From positions 1 to 64,000 of the forward strand of contig DATJIW010000003.1 in NCBI GenBank assembly GCA_035492775.1: a DNA stretch of 64,000 nt, written 5' to 3'. The position numbers and the translations under genes are program-made. Source of the DNA: DATJFQ01 sp035492775. Lineage in GTDB: Bacteria > Acidobacteriota > Vicinamibacteria > Vicinamibacterales > 2-12-FULL-66-21. The notes below the pieces were generated by a model. That model ran no database searches. It saw nothing but the letters and a program-made list of their open reading frames with translations, and was not told the DNA's origin. Position 1 is the first letter of the stretch, and each line of letters opens with the position of its first letter. This document shows positions 36,067-45,867 of the stretch, one piece after another.

Positions 36067-39000
36067 ATGCTGAAACGTGTCCCCCTGGCCGTCGCCGCCT
36101 TCACGCTCACCGCCGGACTGGCCACCGTCTCGACCCAGAACGCCAGAACCACGCTGTACATGGTCGCGACCGCGCACCTCGATACGCAATGGAACTGGAC
36201 GGTGCAGGACACGATCCGGCAGTTCATTCCCGATACGTTTTACACGAACTTCAAGTACTTCGAGCAGTACCCGGACTACGTCTTCACATGGGAAGGCGCC
36301 ATCCATTACATGTGGTTCAAGGAATATCACCCCGACGACTGGCCGACCGTTCAGAAATACGTGGCCGCCAGACGCTGGCGCCTCGCCGGCTCGTGGTTGA
36401 ACGCCGTCGACACGAACATGCCGTCGCCGGAATCGCTCTTTCGGCAGGCGCTGTATGCGAAGCGTTTCTTCCGGCAGGAGTTCGGCACCGTGAGCCAGGA
36501 CGTCTACCTGCCCGATTGTTTCGGCTTTGGCTTCGCGCTGCCTTCGATCGCAGCGCATTCGGGCCTGAAGGCGTTCTCGACCCAGAAACTCACCTGGGGA
36601 CGCCCGATTCCGTTTCCCATCGGCCGCTGGCAGGGTTCCGACGGCAGCGAGATCCTCGCCGAGCTGAAGCCAGGCGATTACGTGACGCGCGTCGAAACCG
36701 ATCCGACAACTGATCCGAAATGGACCGACGATGCGACGCCGCTCGGGGATGGACGCTCCGTCGGGTTCCGGTATTTCGGTACGGGCGACACCGGCGGCGG
36801 TCCGACCGAGGAGTCGGTGGCCAACGTCGAGCGCGCGCTGCAGAAAAAAGGCGGCCCCGTCGAGATCAAGAACACGTCGGCCGACCAGCTCTCACGCGAC
36901 ATCACGCCCGAGGAGATGAAGGCGCTGCCGCTCTACACCGGCGAGTTGATCCTGAAAACCCACGGCACCGGCTGTTACACCACGCAGGCGGCGATGAAGC
37001 GATTCAACCGGCAGAACGAGCTGCTCGCGGACGATGCGGAGAAATCGGCCGTTGCAGCGGCGTATCTGACGGGACTGCCGTATCCGACCGAGCGGCTGCG
37101 CACCGCATGGACGCGGTTCCTCTGGCATCAGTTCCACGACGATCTCACCGGCACCTGCATCCCGCAGGCATACCAGTTCTCCTGGAACGACGAGATCACG
37201 TCGATGAACCAGTTTGCCGGCGTGCTGACATCGTCGACGACGGCAACGGCCAGCCTGTTGAACACGGCTGGAGCGGGACCACCACTCGTGGTCTTCAATC
37301 CGTTGTCGATCGAGCGGCGCGAACCGGTGGAAGCGACGGTGAAAGTCGCGGCTCCGGCGGCGGCTCTGAGCGTGGTCGACGGAGCGAGCGGACAGGCAGT
37401 GCCGGCGCAGATTCTGGAGCGGACGCCGGGCAGCGCACGGATTCTGTTCATGGCCGACGTCCCCGCGGTGGGCTACAAGGTCGTGCACGTTCGTGCGTCC
37501 GCAGCCCCGGAAAAGTCCGAACCGGTCCTCGAGGTGACGGAGAACACGCTCGAGAACAATCGGCTGACCGTCAAGATCGACCGCAACGGCGACATCGCGT
37601 CGATCTACGACAAGGACGCCAGGCGCGAGTTGCTGCGGGCGCCCGTCATGCTGGAGCTGCGTGACGATCCGTCGGCGAACTGGCCCGCATGGGAAGTGCT
37701 CTACGACACCGTGCAGGCGCCGGCCCGCGAATTCGTGGCGCACCCCGTAATGAAAGTCATCGAACGTGGTCCCGTGCGCGCCGCGATCGAGATCACCCGC
37801 CGCGCATCCGGGTCGACGTTCGTGCAGCGCGTCAGCCTGACCGCCGGCGGCGACCGCGTCACCGTCGAGAACCTCGTCGACTGGCGCTCGCCGAATTCCC
37901 TGCTGAAGGTCTCGTTCCCGATGAGTGCGTCGAATCCCAAGGCGACCTACGACCTCGGCGTCGGCGTGATCGATCGCACGAACAACGAGCCGGACAAGTA
38001 CGAGGTTCCGGCGCAGAAATGGGCCGACCTCACCGACGCGAGCGGGTCGTTCGGCGTCGGCATCATCAACGACAGCAAGTACGGATGGGACAAGCCCGAC
38101 GATGGGACCCTCCGCCTGACCCTGCTCCACACGCCGCGTCCCACCACGAGATACACCTATCAGAGCAGCAACGACCTCGGCCATCACCGCTTCGTGTTTG
38201 CCATTGCAGGACACGCTGGTGACTGGCGGCAGGGCCGGATGCCGGCACGCGCGGCGGAATTGAACCAGCCGCTCGTCGCATTCGAAGCCGACGCTCACGA
38301 CGGCGCGCTCGGCGCGTCTTTCTCGATGGCGTCGCTCGACGATCCGACTGGCGAGGTGGCTATCACGGCGATGAAGCACGCCGAAGACAGCGACGAGATC
38401 GTCGTCCGGCTTCAGGAGCGGTACGGCCGCGCCCGGCGTGTGACGCTCCGGATGCCATCGGGCATCGTTGCGGCGCGCGAGATCAATGCGGCCGAAGAGG
38501 ATGTGGCGCCGATCGATCTTTCGGAGAACACCGGAGGCGGGCGTGGCAACGAGGGGCCAAGGCCGACGCTGCCCCTCGAGTTCAAGGCGTTCCAGCCGCG
38601 CACGATTGCGCTGAAGCTTGCGCCGAGAGGCGGGGTCTCCGTCGAGGAGCGCGCGTCGGTACCGATCGACCTTCCGTTCGATCTCGACGGCGTCAGCACC
38701 GACAAGGATCGGTCCGACGGCGATTTCGACGGCAAGAAGCACACGATTTCGGCGGAGCTACTGCCGCACGAGCTGAGCGTCGACGGTGTCTCGTTCGCGT
38801 TCGGGCCGGGCGCGACCGGCCAGAAGAACGTGCTGGTTCCCGATGGTCAGGTGCTGCACATCCCTGAGGGCGGCTTCACTCGGTTGTATCTCGTCGCGGC
38901 CGCTGTCGGCGGCGACGTCGCGACGACTATCGAAGGGCAGCGCATCGTCGTTCGCGAGTGGCAGGGCCCCGTCGGGCAGTGGTGGAGCCGTTTGAAGGAG

Positions 39001-39402
39001 CCGTCCGCGCTGTGGGAGCCATTCGTGCCCGCGATCCACGAGGGAAATACGGTCCCCACAGTGCCCTCGCAGCGCGAGATCCAGGACGGCCTCGTCGTGA
39101 AATGGGATCGCGAGACCGGCAGCGTCGACGGGATCGACCAGATTCGGCCGGCATTCGCGAAGCGCGACGAAATCGCGTGGGTGGGCTCCCACCGGCATGC
39201 GCCCGAAGGCAACGAGGTTTACGTCGCGAGCTATCTGTTCGTCTACGGGATCGATCTGCCCACGGGGACGCGGGACGTGCGCCTGCCCTCTGACACGCGG
39301 TTGAGGATCCTGGCCGCAAGCGCATCGCGTGAGCCGAAGCCGGTCCGTCCCGCTGGCGCGATCTATCTGGCGGATTTTGGGTCGCGGGGCGGTGAACGGT
39401 GA
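36067..39402 (+). CDS. Exported GH38 alpha-mannosidase
   Basis: 1111 residues with signal peptide (MLKRVPLAVAAFTLTAGLA). The GH38 catalytic domain shows zinc ligands His37 and Asp39 in ATAHLDTQWNW and nucleophile Asp150 in LPDCFGFGFALPS; the helical middle domain contains FLWHQFHDDLTGT. A long beta-sandwich C-terminal half follows. These enzymes release alpha-linked mannose from N-glycans or mannans with retention. Length fits the family. ATG 36067 is used: the open frame upstream is only the shadow of the divergent binding-protein gene. The last codons and the stop lie inside a heptanucleotide repeat. Confidence 0.95.
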   Translation: MLKRVPLAVAAFTLTAGLATVSTQNARTTLYMVATAHLDTQWNWTVQDTIRQFIPDTFYTNFKYFEQYPDYVFTWEGAIHYMWFKEYHPDDWPTVQKYVAARRWRLAGSWLNAVDTNMPSPESLFRQALYAKRFFRQEFGTVSQDVYLPDCFGFGFALPSIAAHSGLKAFSTQKLTWGRPIPFPIGRWQGSDGSEILAELKPGDYVTRVETDPTTDPKWTDDATPLGDGRSVGFRYFGTGDTGGGPTEESVANVERALQKKGGPVEIKNTSADQLSRDITPEEMKALPLYTGELILKTHGTGCYTTQAAMKRFNRQNELLADDAEKSAVAAAYLTGLPYPTERLRTAWTRFLWHQFHDDLTGTCIPQAYQFSWNDEITSMNQFAGVLTSSTTATASLLNTAGAGPPLVVFNPLSIERREPVEATVKVAAPAAALSVVDGASGQAVPAQILERTPGSARILFMADVPAVGYKVVHVRASAAPEKSEPVLEVTENTLENNRLTVKIDRNGDIASIYDKDARRELLRAPVMLELRDDPSANWPAWEVLYDTVQAPAREFVAHPVMKVIERGPVRAAIEITRRASGSTFVQRVSLTAGGDRVTVENLVDWRSPNSLLKVSFPMSASNPKATYDLGVGVIDRTNNEPDKYEVPAQKWADLTDASGSFGVGIINDSKYGWDKPDDGTLRLTLLHTPRPTTRYTYQSSNDLGHHRFVFAIAGHAGDWRQGRMPARAAELNQPLVAFEADAHDGALGASFSMASLDDPTGEVAITAMKHAEDSDEIVVRLQERYGRARRVTLRMPSGIVAAREINAAEEDVAPIDLSENTGGGRGNEGPRPTLPLEFKAFQPRTIALKLAPRGGVSVEERASVPIDLPFDLDGVSTDKDRSDGDFDGKKHTISAELLPHELSVDGVSFAFGPGATGQKNVLVPDGQVLHIPEGGFTRLYLVAAAVGGDVATTIEGQRIVVREWQGPVGQWWSRLKEPSALWEPFVPAIHEGNTVPTVPSQREIQDGLVVKWDRETGSVDGIDQIRPAFAKRDEIAWVGSHRHAPEGNEVYVASYLFVYGIDLPTGTRDVRLPSDTRLRILAASASREPKPVRPAGAIYLADFGSRGGER

Positions 39403-39458
39403 ACGATGAACGATGAACGATGAACGATGGACGATGGACGAGGACGAGGACGATGGAC
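39391..39458. repeat. Heptanucleotide repeat overlapping the mannosidase 3' end
   Basis: Units ggtgaac twice, gatgaac three times, gatggac twice, two 6-bp gaggac, then gatggac. The first two units encode the last residues and stop codon (TGA 39400-39402) of the GH38 gene, so the repeat reaches into coding sequence. Confidence 0.9.
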
Positions 39459-39464
39459 GACTAT

Positions 39465-39537
39465 CTGCGGCGGAGCAGATCCATCGAACTCGCCGGGAGG
39501 TGGCGCGTTAGGGGATGATGGCCTGGCTCCGCCGCAG
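39465..39537. repeat. 11-bp perfect inverted repeat, 51-nt spacer
   Basis: CTGCGGCGGAG (39465-39475) and CTCCGCCGCAG (39527-39537) frame a GC-rich spacer between the convergent mannosidase and PEGA genes. It may be a large stem-loop serving both 3' ends, or a small non-autonomous repeat element with matched ends. No T-run flanks it. Confidence 0.5.
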
Positions 39538-39551
39538 AAGTGTGCACGGGA

Positions 39552-40376
39552 TTACTCCCGCGCCAGACTGATGTTCAGCGATTGCGTTTCGTTCGGGTGG
39601 ATCTCCACGGTCGACGTGTAGGGCCGGAGACCTTCTTTCTGCACGTCGACACGGTGCGGACCCGGCGGCAGCAGGATCACGAGACGGTTGCCGCCCTCCG
39701 GTGAATCCCATCGTTCTCCGTCGACGGTCACGATCGCATCCGGCGGCTGAACGCGCAGCGACAACCTGCCAAAGGTAGTCGAGTCGGGACGCGGTGCCTG
39801 TGGTGAGGGCGCGATGCGCGGGTTCTCGCCGGACCCGGGCGGCGGGTAGTTGCCCGGCTGATTCGCCCCCGGAGGTGACTGGGCCGGCTGCGGTACTGGC
39901 TCCTGCACGGCGTCGGGCGCCAGCGGTTCGAGAATCGCTTTGAAGTGATAGTCCTGGCCAGGACGGAAGAACGTCCGCTGGTGATACGTCTGATAGCCCT
40001 TCAGGTAGACGACGATCTCGTGTTCGCCCGAAGGCATGTCGAGCCGCTGCCACGTTCCGTCGAAATCGTCGACGACGCCCATATAGTAGCCGTCGAGATA
40101 CACCTGTGCCTGCCGCGGCTTCATCTCGAGACGGGCCTGCGAGATGTTCGCAAGCCGGGGCGGATAGTAATACGGCGCCGCATACGGGTATGGATACCAG
40201 GGCGCCCATCCGAAGCCGAAATACGGATAGTAGAACGGGCTGTAGAAATACGGCGGACTGGCGTAGAAGCCCGCCGATACGAACACGTGCGTGTGCTGAG
40301 CGGATGCTCGCGCAGGCCAGAGCATGATCGCGCTCAACGACGCGCAGACCATCAGGACAGCTCGATTCGGTCTCAC
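39552..40376 (-). CDS. Exported PEGA-domain protein
   Basis: 274 residues: signal peptide (VCASLSAIMLWPARASAQ), a strikingly Tyr/Pro/Phe-rich segment (about residues 33-70), a first PEGA domain (ARLEMKPRQAQVYLDGYYMGV with GEHEIVVYLKGYQTY), a Pro/Gln/Gly-rich linker (about 150-200), and a second PEGA domain (LSLRVQPPDAIVTVDGERW with GPHRVDVQKEGLRPY). PEGA domains are surface beta-modules of unclear binding role. GTG 40376 has GGGAGG 5 nt upstream; the longer frame to 40499 is rejected. Confidence 0.88.
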   Translation of the reverse strand: MRPNRAVLMVCASLSAIMLWPARASAQHTHVFVSAGFYASPPYFYSPFYYPYFGFGWAPWYPYPYAAPYYYPPRLANISQARLEMKPRQAQVYLDGYYMGVVDDFDGTWQRLDMPSGEHEIVVYLKGYQTYHQRTFFRPGQDYHFKAILEPLAPDAVQEPVPQPAQSPPGANQPGNYPPPGSGENPRIAPSPQAPRPDSTTFGRLSLRVQPPDAIVTVDGERWDSPEGGNRLVILLPPGPHRVDVQKEGLRPYTSTVEIHPNETQSLNISLARE

Positions 40377-40532
40377 CGGAACCTCCCGGTCGGCGGGCAC
40401 CTGAAAAGCGCCCCTAGCAACGGCGGTGCCCAGAGCATACCGCCGGAATACCGGCTGCTTCCGGAATCGCCGTCCTCCGGCGAGTTCACGCCCTGTCATT
40501 CGAAGCGGACGTTGTTCTTATAATCAGCGGCA

Positions 40533-41888
40533 ATGTCACGCATGCACCTGTTGTGTCTGGCGTCGACGGCGATCGCGGCGGCTGTCGTCGCAACCCCTCG
40601 CGCCCAGGACGTGAATCGCGCCGCGCTCGCCGCCCGAGTGAAGGCGGAGTTCCTCCACGCCTGGACGGGGTACAAGACGTATGCGTCGGGCCACGACGAG
40701 CTCGAGCCGATCTCGAAGACGGCGCGCGACTGGGATCCCGGAAAGCCGCTGCTCATGACCCCGGTCGACGCGCTTGACACGATGATCCTCATGAAGCTGG
40801 ACGACGAGGCCGATGCCGCCCGCCGCGACATCGTCGAGCACCTCGACGTGCGGCAGGACACGTCTGTCTCGGTGTTCGAGATTACGATCCGGCTGCTCGG
40901 ATCGCTGCTGGCGAACTACCAGCTGACGCACGATCAGGCGCTGCTCGACAAGGCCCGCAGCCTCGGCGATGCTCTGCTTCCCGCCTTCAGCACGCGGACG
41001 GGCATGCCGTATCGGTTCATCAATCTCAAGACCGGCGCGACCCGTGACGTCGTCTCGAACCCGGCGGAAATCGGAACGCTCATCCTGGAATTCGGGACGC
41101 TGTCGAGACTGACCGACACTCCGGTCTACTACGACACCGCGAAGCGTGCGCTCTCAGCCCTGTTTGCACGACGGTCGAAGATCGGTCTGGTCGGGGAGAA
41201 CATCGACGTCGAAACCGGGGAATGGACGAATCCGGCGAGCCACATCGGCGGGGCGATCGATTCGTATTACGAGTATCTGCTGAAGTGCGACCGGCTCTTC
41301 GGCGACAAGGAGTGCGGGTCGATGTGGCGCTCGAGCATCGCCGCCCTCAACAAGTACGTCGCCGATCAGTCGAACGGCCACCTGTGGTACGGAACCGTCG
41401 ACATGAACACGGGGCGCCGCACGGCCACCACGTTTGGTTCGCTGCAGGCGTTCTTTCCGGCGGTGCTGGTCCTCGGTGGAGATATCGGCCGCGCGCGCCG
41501 CCTCGAGGATTCCGCCTTCAGCATGTGGACTCTTCACGGCGTCGAGCCCGAGGAGATCGACTATCGATCGATGACGGTCACCGAGGCTGGATATCAGCTC
41601 CGTCCCGAGATCGTCGAGTCGGCGTACTACCTCTATCACTACACGCAGGATCCCCGGTATCTCGAGATGGGCCAGCGCATGTTCGAGGATCTCGTGAAAT
41701 ATTGCCGCACGGACGTCGGCTACACGGTGCTGCGGAACGTGGTCACGAAGGAGCAGGGCGACCGGATGCACAGCTTCCTGCTGGCCGAAACGTTCAAGTA
41801 CTTCTATCTGCTGTTCCAGCCCGACGCGCTCGACTTCGACAGCGTTGTCTTCAACACCGAGGCGCACCCGCTGAGGAGGGTTCACTGA
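40533..41888 (+). CDS. Exported GH47 alpha-1,2-mannosidase
   Basis: 451 residues with signal peptide (LLCLASTAIAAAVVATPRAQD) and an (alpha/alpha)7-barrel pattern: WTGYKTYASGHDELEPIS, DALDTMILMKLDDEADAA, FEITIRLLGSLLANYQ, HIGGAIDSYYEYLLK, LRPEIVESAYYLYHYT, and the C-terminal VFNTEAHPL whose Thr binds calcium in class I mannosidases. GH47 enzymes trim alpha-1,2-mannose with inversion. They are common in eukaryotes and sporadic in bacteria. The stop overlaps the ATG of the SGNH hydrolase gene. Confidence 0.93.
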   Translation: MSRMHLLCLASTAIAAAVVATPRAQDVNRAALAARVKAEFLHAWTGYKTYASGHDELEPISKTARDWDPGKPLLMTPVDALDTMILMKLDDEADAARRDIVEHLDVRQDTSVSVFEITIRLLGSLLANYQLTHDQALLDKARSLGDALLPAFSTRTGMPYRFINLKTGATRDVVSNPAEIGTLILEFGTLSRLTDTPVYYDTAKRALSALFARRSKIGLVGENIDVETGEWTNPASHIGGAIDSYYEYLLKCDRLFGDKECGSMWRSSIAALNKYVADQSNGHLWYGTVDMNTGRRTATTFGSLQAFFPAVLVLGGDIGRARRLEDSAFSMWTLHGVEPEEIDYRSMTVTEAGYQLRPEIVESAYYLYHYTQDPRYLEMGQRMFEDLVKYCRTDVGYTVLRNVVTKEQGDRMHSFLLAETFKYFYLLFQPDALDFDSVVFNTEAHPLRRVH

Positions 41889-42658
41889 TGCTCGTTCTTC
41901 CTGCCGCCCTCGTACTGGCCGCGCTCGCTGGTCAGCCTCCTGGACCGTCGAGGTCCCAGCCCTCGTCCTGCCCTGAGATGGCCGACGCGCTGCAGGACCT
42001 GATCAGGCACGACGTGCGCATGCGCGACTGGCCGGAGCTGGCCCGATACCACGATGCGAACGAGGGTCTGCCGCCGACGGTCTCTGCGCCACGCGTGGTC
42101 TTCATCGGAGACTCGATTACCGATTCCTGGCAGCAGCCGCAGTTCGGCAGCTTCTTCTCGAACCCGCAGTACGTCGATCGCGGCATCAGCGCTCAGACCA
42201 CGCCGCAGATGCTCGTCCGCTTCCGCCCCGACGTCATCGCGCTCGACGCGAAAGTCGTCGTCATTCTGGCGGGCACCAACGACATCGCCGGCAACACGGG
42301 GCCGATGACAGACGAGGAAATCGAAGGGAACCTCGCGTCGATGGCTGAACTCGCGCACGCCCACGGCATCAAGGTCGTCCTCGCGAGCGTCACGCCGACC
42401 AGCGCGTACCACACGCGGCCCGGCGGCACGCCGCAAACCACGGTGCGGCCGATGTCGCGCATCCGCGCATTGAACGACTGGATGAAGAAGTACGCCGCCG
42501 ACAATGGCGACGTCTATCTCGATTATTTCTCCTCGATGGTCGACGAAAACGGAGTGATGAAAGCGGAATTCACGCAGGATGACCTGCACCCGAACGCGGC
42601 GGGTTACGCCGTCATGGCCTCGCGGGCCGAGGACGCAATCAAGCAGGCGCTGCGCTGA
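41888..42658 (+). CDS. Exported SGNH/GDSL hydrolase
   Basis: 256 residues: signal peptide, then the SGNH blocks: FIGDSITDSWQ (nucleophile Ser), DRGISAQTTPQML, VILAGTNDIAGN (Asn), and DDLHPNAAGYAVMA (Asp-x-x-His). The similarity is to acetylhydrolase or phospholipase-like esterases of this fold. Translationally coupled to the GH47 gene (TGATG), so deacetylation of a mannose-containing glycan before or during trimming is a reasonable inference. Confidence 0.92.
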   Translation: MLVLPAALVLAALAGQPPGPSRSQPSSCPEMADALQDLIRHDVRMRDWPELARYHDANEGLPPTVSAPRVVFIGDSITDSWQQPQFGSFFSNPQYVDRGISAQTTPQMLVRFRPDVIALDAKVVVILAGTNDIAGNTGPMTDEEIEGNLASMAELAHAHGIKVVLASVTPTSAYHTRPGGTPQTTVRPMSRIRALNDWMKKYAADNGDVYLDYFSSMVDENGVMKAEFTQDDLHPNAAGYAVMASRAEDAIKQALR

Positions 42659-42704
42659 TGCCGCGGCGCGGCGGTGGTCGTCGGGAAGCTGCCGCCGTTT
42701 GCCG

Positions 42705-45443
42705 TCAGCCTCTGAGCACCTTGGCCGGCTCGACGCGCGCTGCGCGCCGTGCGGGAACGATGGTGGCGATCACCGCAGCGGCGAACAGCATGCCGGCGAC
42801 CGCGAGGAAGCTGAGCGCGTCGTGGGACGTCACGCCGTACAACAGGGTTCCGAGAAGGCGAGTCGCCCATGCGGAGGCGAGCAGGCCCGCGACGATTCCG
42901 GCAGCAACGATCGCCAGCGACTGTCGTGCGACGAGCAGCACGATGTCACGCCCGGTGGCGCCAAGCGCCGAGCGCACGCCGATTTCGCGCCGCCGGAGCG
43001 TAACCGTATACGACAGGACGCCGAAGAGTCCGACCGCGGCTATGACGAGCGCGAAGCCCGCGAAGGTCGCGAGAACGACCGCGTACAGCCGCGGGTTTGC
43101 GAGGCTTCCCGCCACGCGGTCGTCCATTGTCATCACGGATTCGAGAGGCGCAGCGGGCGCGGCGCTCTGGACGACATTCCGCAGCACAGGTACGAGCTCC
43201 CGCGGGTTCCTCGACGTGCGTACGACTAAATTGATGTCGCTGTCGGCGACCTGGCCGGCGCCCTCCCCGCCGCTTCGCCGGGTCGTTCCGTAGATCTCCG
43301 GCTGGGGCGTGTCGGTGACGCTCCGCCGAACGGTGTCGTCGACGACACCCACGATCGGTCGTTCAGGTCCGGAGTCTCCATGCTTCGAGGCGCCTGGCAG
43401 TGTCCAGCCGAGCGCCTGGCCTCCGAGGTACTTCCGCGAGAACTCGCGATTGACGATCGCGACCGGCACGTCGCGAGACGCGTCGTCGGGGACGAACCCG
43501 CGGCCCTCCACCACTCGCTGACCGATCGCGGCAAAGTAATCGGAGCTGACGCCCTGGACCCCTGCCTGCACCTGAATGGTGCTGCCGTCCCGGCGCTTCA
43601 GTGGGAACGACGAGAGCGCCTCGCCGCCGACAAACGGCAACGAGTTCGAGTACGCCACGTGCGTTACGCCCGGCGTCGCCGACAGCCGCTGCAGGATGTT
43701 GTCGAGAACCGCCAACCGCTGCGGCGGTGAGTACTCGCCGTCGGTGAGAATCACGCGCGCGGTGAGCACGTTCGACGGATCGTAGCCAAGCTCCGCGCCC
43801 ATGAGATCGACGAAGCTGCGCACCAGCAGCACGGCGCCGATGAGCAGGACGCACGCCATCGCCATCTGCGCTGCAAGGATCGCCGCGCGCGCGCGAGCCG
43901 TCCGCGCGCGAAGGCCCCCGCCCACGGGGGCGAGCGCATCTTCCCCGAGCGCCGGAGCGATATCCGTGCGCGCGATGTGCAGCGCCGGCAGCAGCCCGCA
44001 GCCGAGTCCCGCCGCGATGGACACGAGCAGTGCGAATCCGAGAACGCGCCAGTCGAAGGCGATGTCGTCCAGCCGAGGGAAGTTCGTCGGCAGCAGCAAC
44101 GGAAGGAGGCGGTGCATCAATGCGGCGAGTACGAGCCCGGCGGCGCCGGCCACGAGCCCGAGGACGAGGCTCTCGACCAGCGTCTGGCGGACCAGGCGGC
44201 CGCGACCGGCTCCCAACGCGGAGCGCAGCGCGAGTTCGCGCCGCCGCGCCGTCGCTCGCGCGAGCTGCAGGCTGGCCACGTTCGCCGTCGCTACCGTCAG
44301 CAACAGGAGGACTGCCGCGAGCAGGATCAGGAGCGCCGGCCTGACGTCGCTCGTGAGCGCCTCCAGGAGGGGCACAACGGTGACGTCTACCGGACCATCG
44401 CTGCCGAAGACGGCGGTGGCGACGACCTTCGCCATGGGCACGGACGGAGTCGCCGCGCGCCCGAGGGCGGTGCCCTCGGCGGCGGCCTGTGCCGGCGTCG
44501 CACCCGGACGCACGCGGCCGAGCGCCTGGAACATCGATATGCTCATGCCTCCTCTGCCTGGCGTGGTGGGCGGCTCGATGTAGAACGGGAGCCACGCGCG
44601 CGTCTCGCGGTCAGGAAACGCGAACGACGCGGGCATCACGCCCACGACTGTGTAGGTCGTCGTATCCAGCCGTATTCGCGCGCCGATCGCATCGTTACGG
44701 CCGCCGAACTGCTGCTGCCACAAGCCGTAGGAAAGGATCGCGATCGGGGGGCGCCCGGGTTCCTCGTCGCCGGGAGCGAAGCCGTGGCCGAGCGCCGGCC
44801 CCGCCGCGAGCATCGGGAACAGCGAAGGCGTGACATCGGACACCGTGATCCGGCCAGTACCGGGACGATCCGTCAGCGCGACCTGTCTTACGTCCCATGC
44901 CGCAAGCGCATCGAGCGTGCGAGCGCCCTCGCGCCATGCGCGGTACGTGCCGTTTGTCATCATCGGACGGAAACGTTTGGTACTGCCCTGGCGCGTTTCG
45001 TAGAGGCGCACCAGGCGCGGTGCATCGGCCCAGGGCAATGGCTTCATGAGCACGCCATAGGCGACACTGCCGAGGAGCGTCGTTGCCGCGATGCCAAGCG
45101 CCATCGTCGCGGCCACGACGACGGTGTGCGCGGGCTGGTGACGCATGAGGCGCAGCGCATATTTCGCGTCCTGCATCGTCGATGCGAAGGGCGGCGCGGA
45201 TGCCGGGGGCGGAGCGACTGCGGGCGGCCGGCGCGGACGGCGGCTGGCGACGACCGGATCCGCGGCCCAGCGGTCGATCTGCCGCGCCACGTCTGCGAGT
45301 GCATCATCGGGCTCGACGCCCTCCGCGCGGGCGGCTTCGTATGCCGTCGCCGCATGCTGTGCGAGCTCTTCGACGACGTCGTCGTCGGGGGTTCGCCCGC
45401 CGAAGGCGGCGCGGACGGCGGCTCTCCAGTCGATGTCAGGCAT
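42705..45443 (-). CDS. ADOP-family permease with N-terminal prefix, PadR-linked
   Basis: 912 residues. The prefix (about 1-90) has a helical part (DDDVVEELAQHAATAYEAAR, VEPDDALADVARQIDRW) and a Pro/Ala-rich linker before the core that begins MQDAKYALRLMRHQPA. FtsX signatures are TANVASLQLARATARRREL and RRREIGVRSALGATGRDI. The start overlaps the upstream PadR stop by 8 bp. The prefix shows no obvious sequence identity to that of the ADOP at 27099 beyond the acidic DD-E helix. Confidence 0.94.
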   Translation of the reverse strand: MPDIDWRAAVRAAFGGRTPDDDVVEELAQHAATAYEAARAEGVEPDDALADVARQIDRWAADPVVASRRPRRPPAVAPPPASAPPFASTMQDAKYALRLMRHQPAHTVVVAATMALGIAATTLLGSVAYGVLMKPLPWADAPRLVRLYETRQGSTKRFRPMMTNGTYRAWREGARTLDALAAWDVRQVALTDRPGTGRITVSDVTPSLFPMLAAGPALGHGFAPGDEEPGRPPIAILSYGLWQQQFGGRNDAIGARIRLDTTTYTVVGVMPASFAFPDRETRAWLPFYIEPPTTPGRGGMSISMFQALGRVRPGATPAQAAAEGTALGRAATPSVPMAKVVATAVFGSDGPVDVTVVPLLEALTSDVRPALLILLAAVLLLLTVATANVASLQLARATARRRELALRSALGAGRGRLVRQTLVESLVLGLVAGAAGLVLAALMHRLLPLLLPTNFPRLDDIAFDWRVLGFALLVSIAAGLGCGLLPALHIARTDIAPALGEDALAPVGGGLRARTARARAAILAAQMAMACVLLIGAVLLVRSFVDLMGAELGYDPSNVLTARVILTDGEYSPPQRLAVLDNILQRLSATPGVTHVAYSNSLPFVGGEALSSFPLKRRDGSTIQVQAGVQGVSSDYFAAIGQRVVEGRGFVPDDASRDVPVAIVNREFSRKYLGGQALGWTLPGASKHGDSGPERPIVGVVDDTVRRSVTDTPQPEIYGTTRRSGGEGAGQVADSDINLVVRTSRNPRELVPVLRNVVQSAAPAAPLESVMTMDDRVAGSLANPRLYAVVLATFAGFALVIAAVGLFGVLSYTVTLRRREIGVRSALGATGRDIVLLVARQSLAIVAAGIVAGLLASAWATRLLGTLLYGVTSHDALSFLAVAGMLFAAAVIATIVPARRAARVEPAKVLRG

Positions 45444-45780
45444 GGCGAATCCTCGCGACGCGATCGAGCGCGATGAAGAACGAGTCCCAGATGCCGCGCT
45501 GGCGGGCGAGCACGGCGCGGCCCTCGCGCGTCAGGCGGTAATACCGGCGGCGCCGCTGCCCGGCCTTCTCGACCCAGCGGCCTTCGATGAGTCTCCGGTC
45601 CTCGAGGCGGTAGAGCGTCGGGTACAGGGAGGCGACGTGAAAGTTGATCGCGCCGCGGGATCGATCGGCGATGAGCCGGCCGATCTCGTAGCCGTGGCGC
45701 TGGCGTTCCTCGAGCAGCGCAAGGATCAGGATTTCGGCGCTGCCGCGTTTGAGTTCGCGTTCCAGTGACGTCGTGGCCAT
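45436..45780 (-). CDS. PadR-family transcriptional regulator
   Basis: 114 residues, winged helix LKRGSAEILILALLEERQRHG, INFHVASLYPTLYRLEDRRLI, RRRRYYRLTREGRAVL, with a C-terminal helix. ATG 45780 is preferred over an upstream codon at 45795. It overlaps the ADOP start by 8 bp, implying coupled translation. Upstream on the minus strand TATATTTGT (AT-rich, about 45791-45800) may belong to its promoter. Confidence 0.93.
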   Translation of the reverse strand: MATTSLERELKRGSAEILILALLEERQRHGYEIGRLIADRSRGAINFHVASLYPTLYRLEDRRLIEGRWVEKAGQRRRRYYRLTREGRAVLARQRGIWDSFFIALDRVARIRHA

Positions 45781-45867
45781 ATGTGGGCACGACAAATATA
45801 CACCACCGCGCGTCGCGTCTAGTGGTTTGCCGGGTCGTTGCCAGTCACCAGCCTGCCAGCGCGGAAA

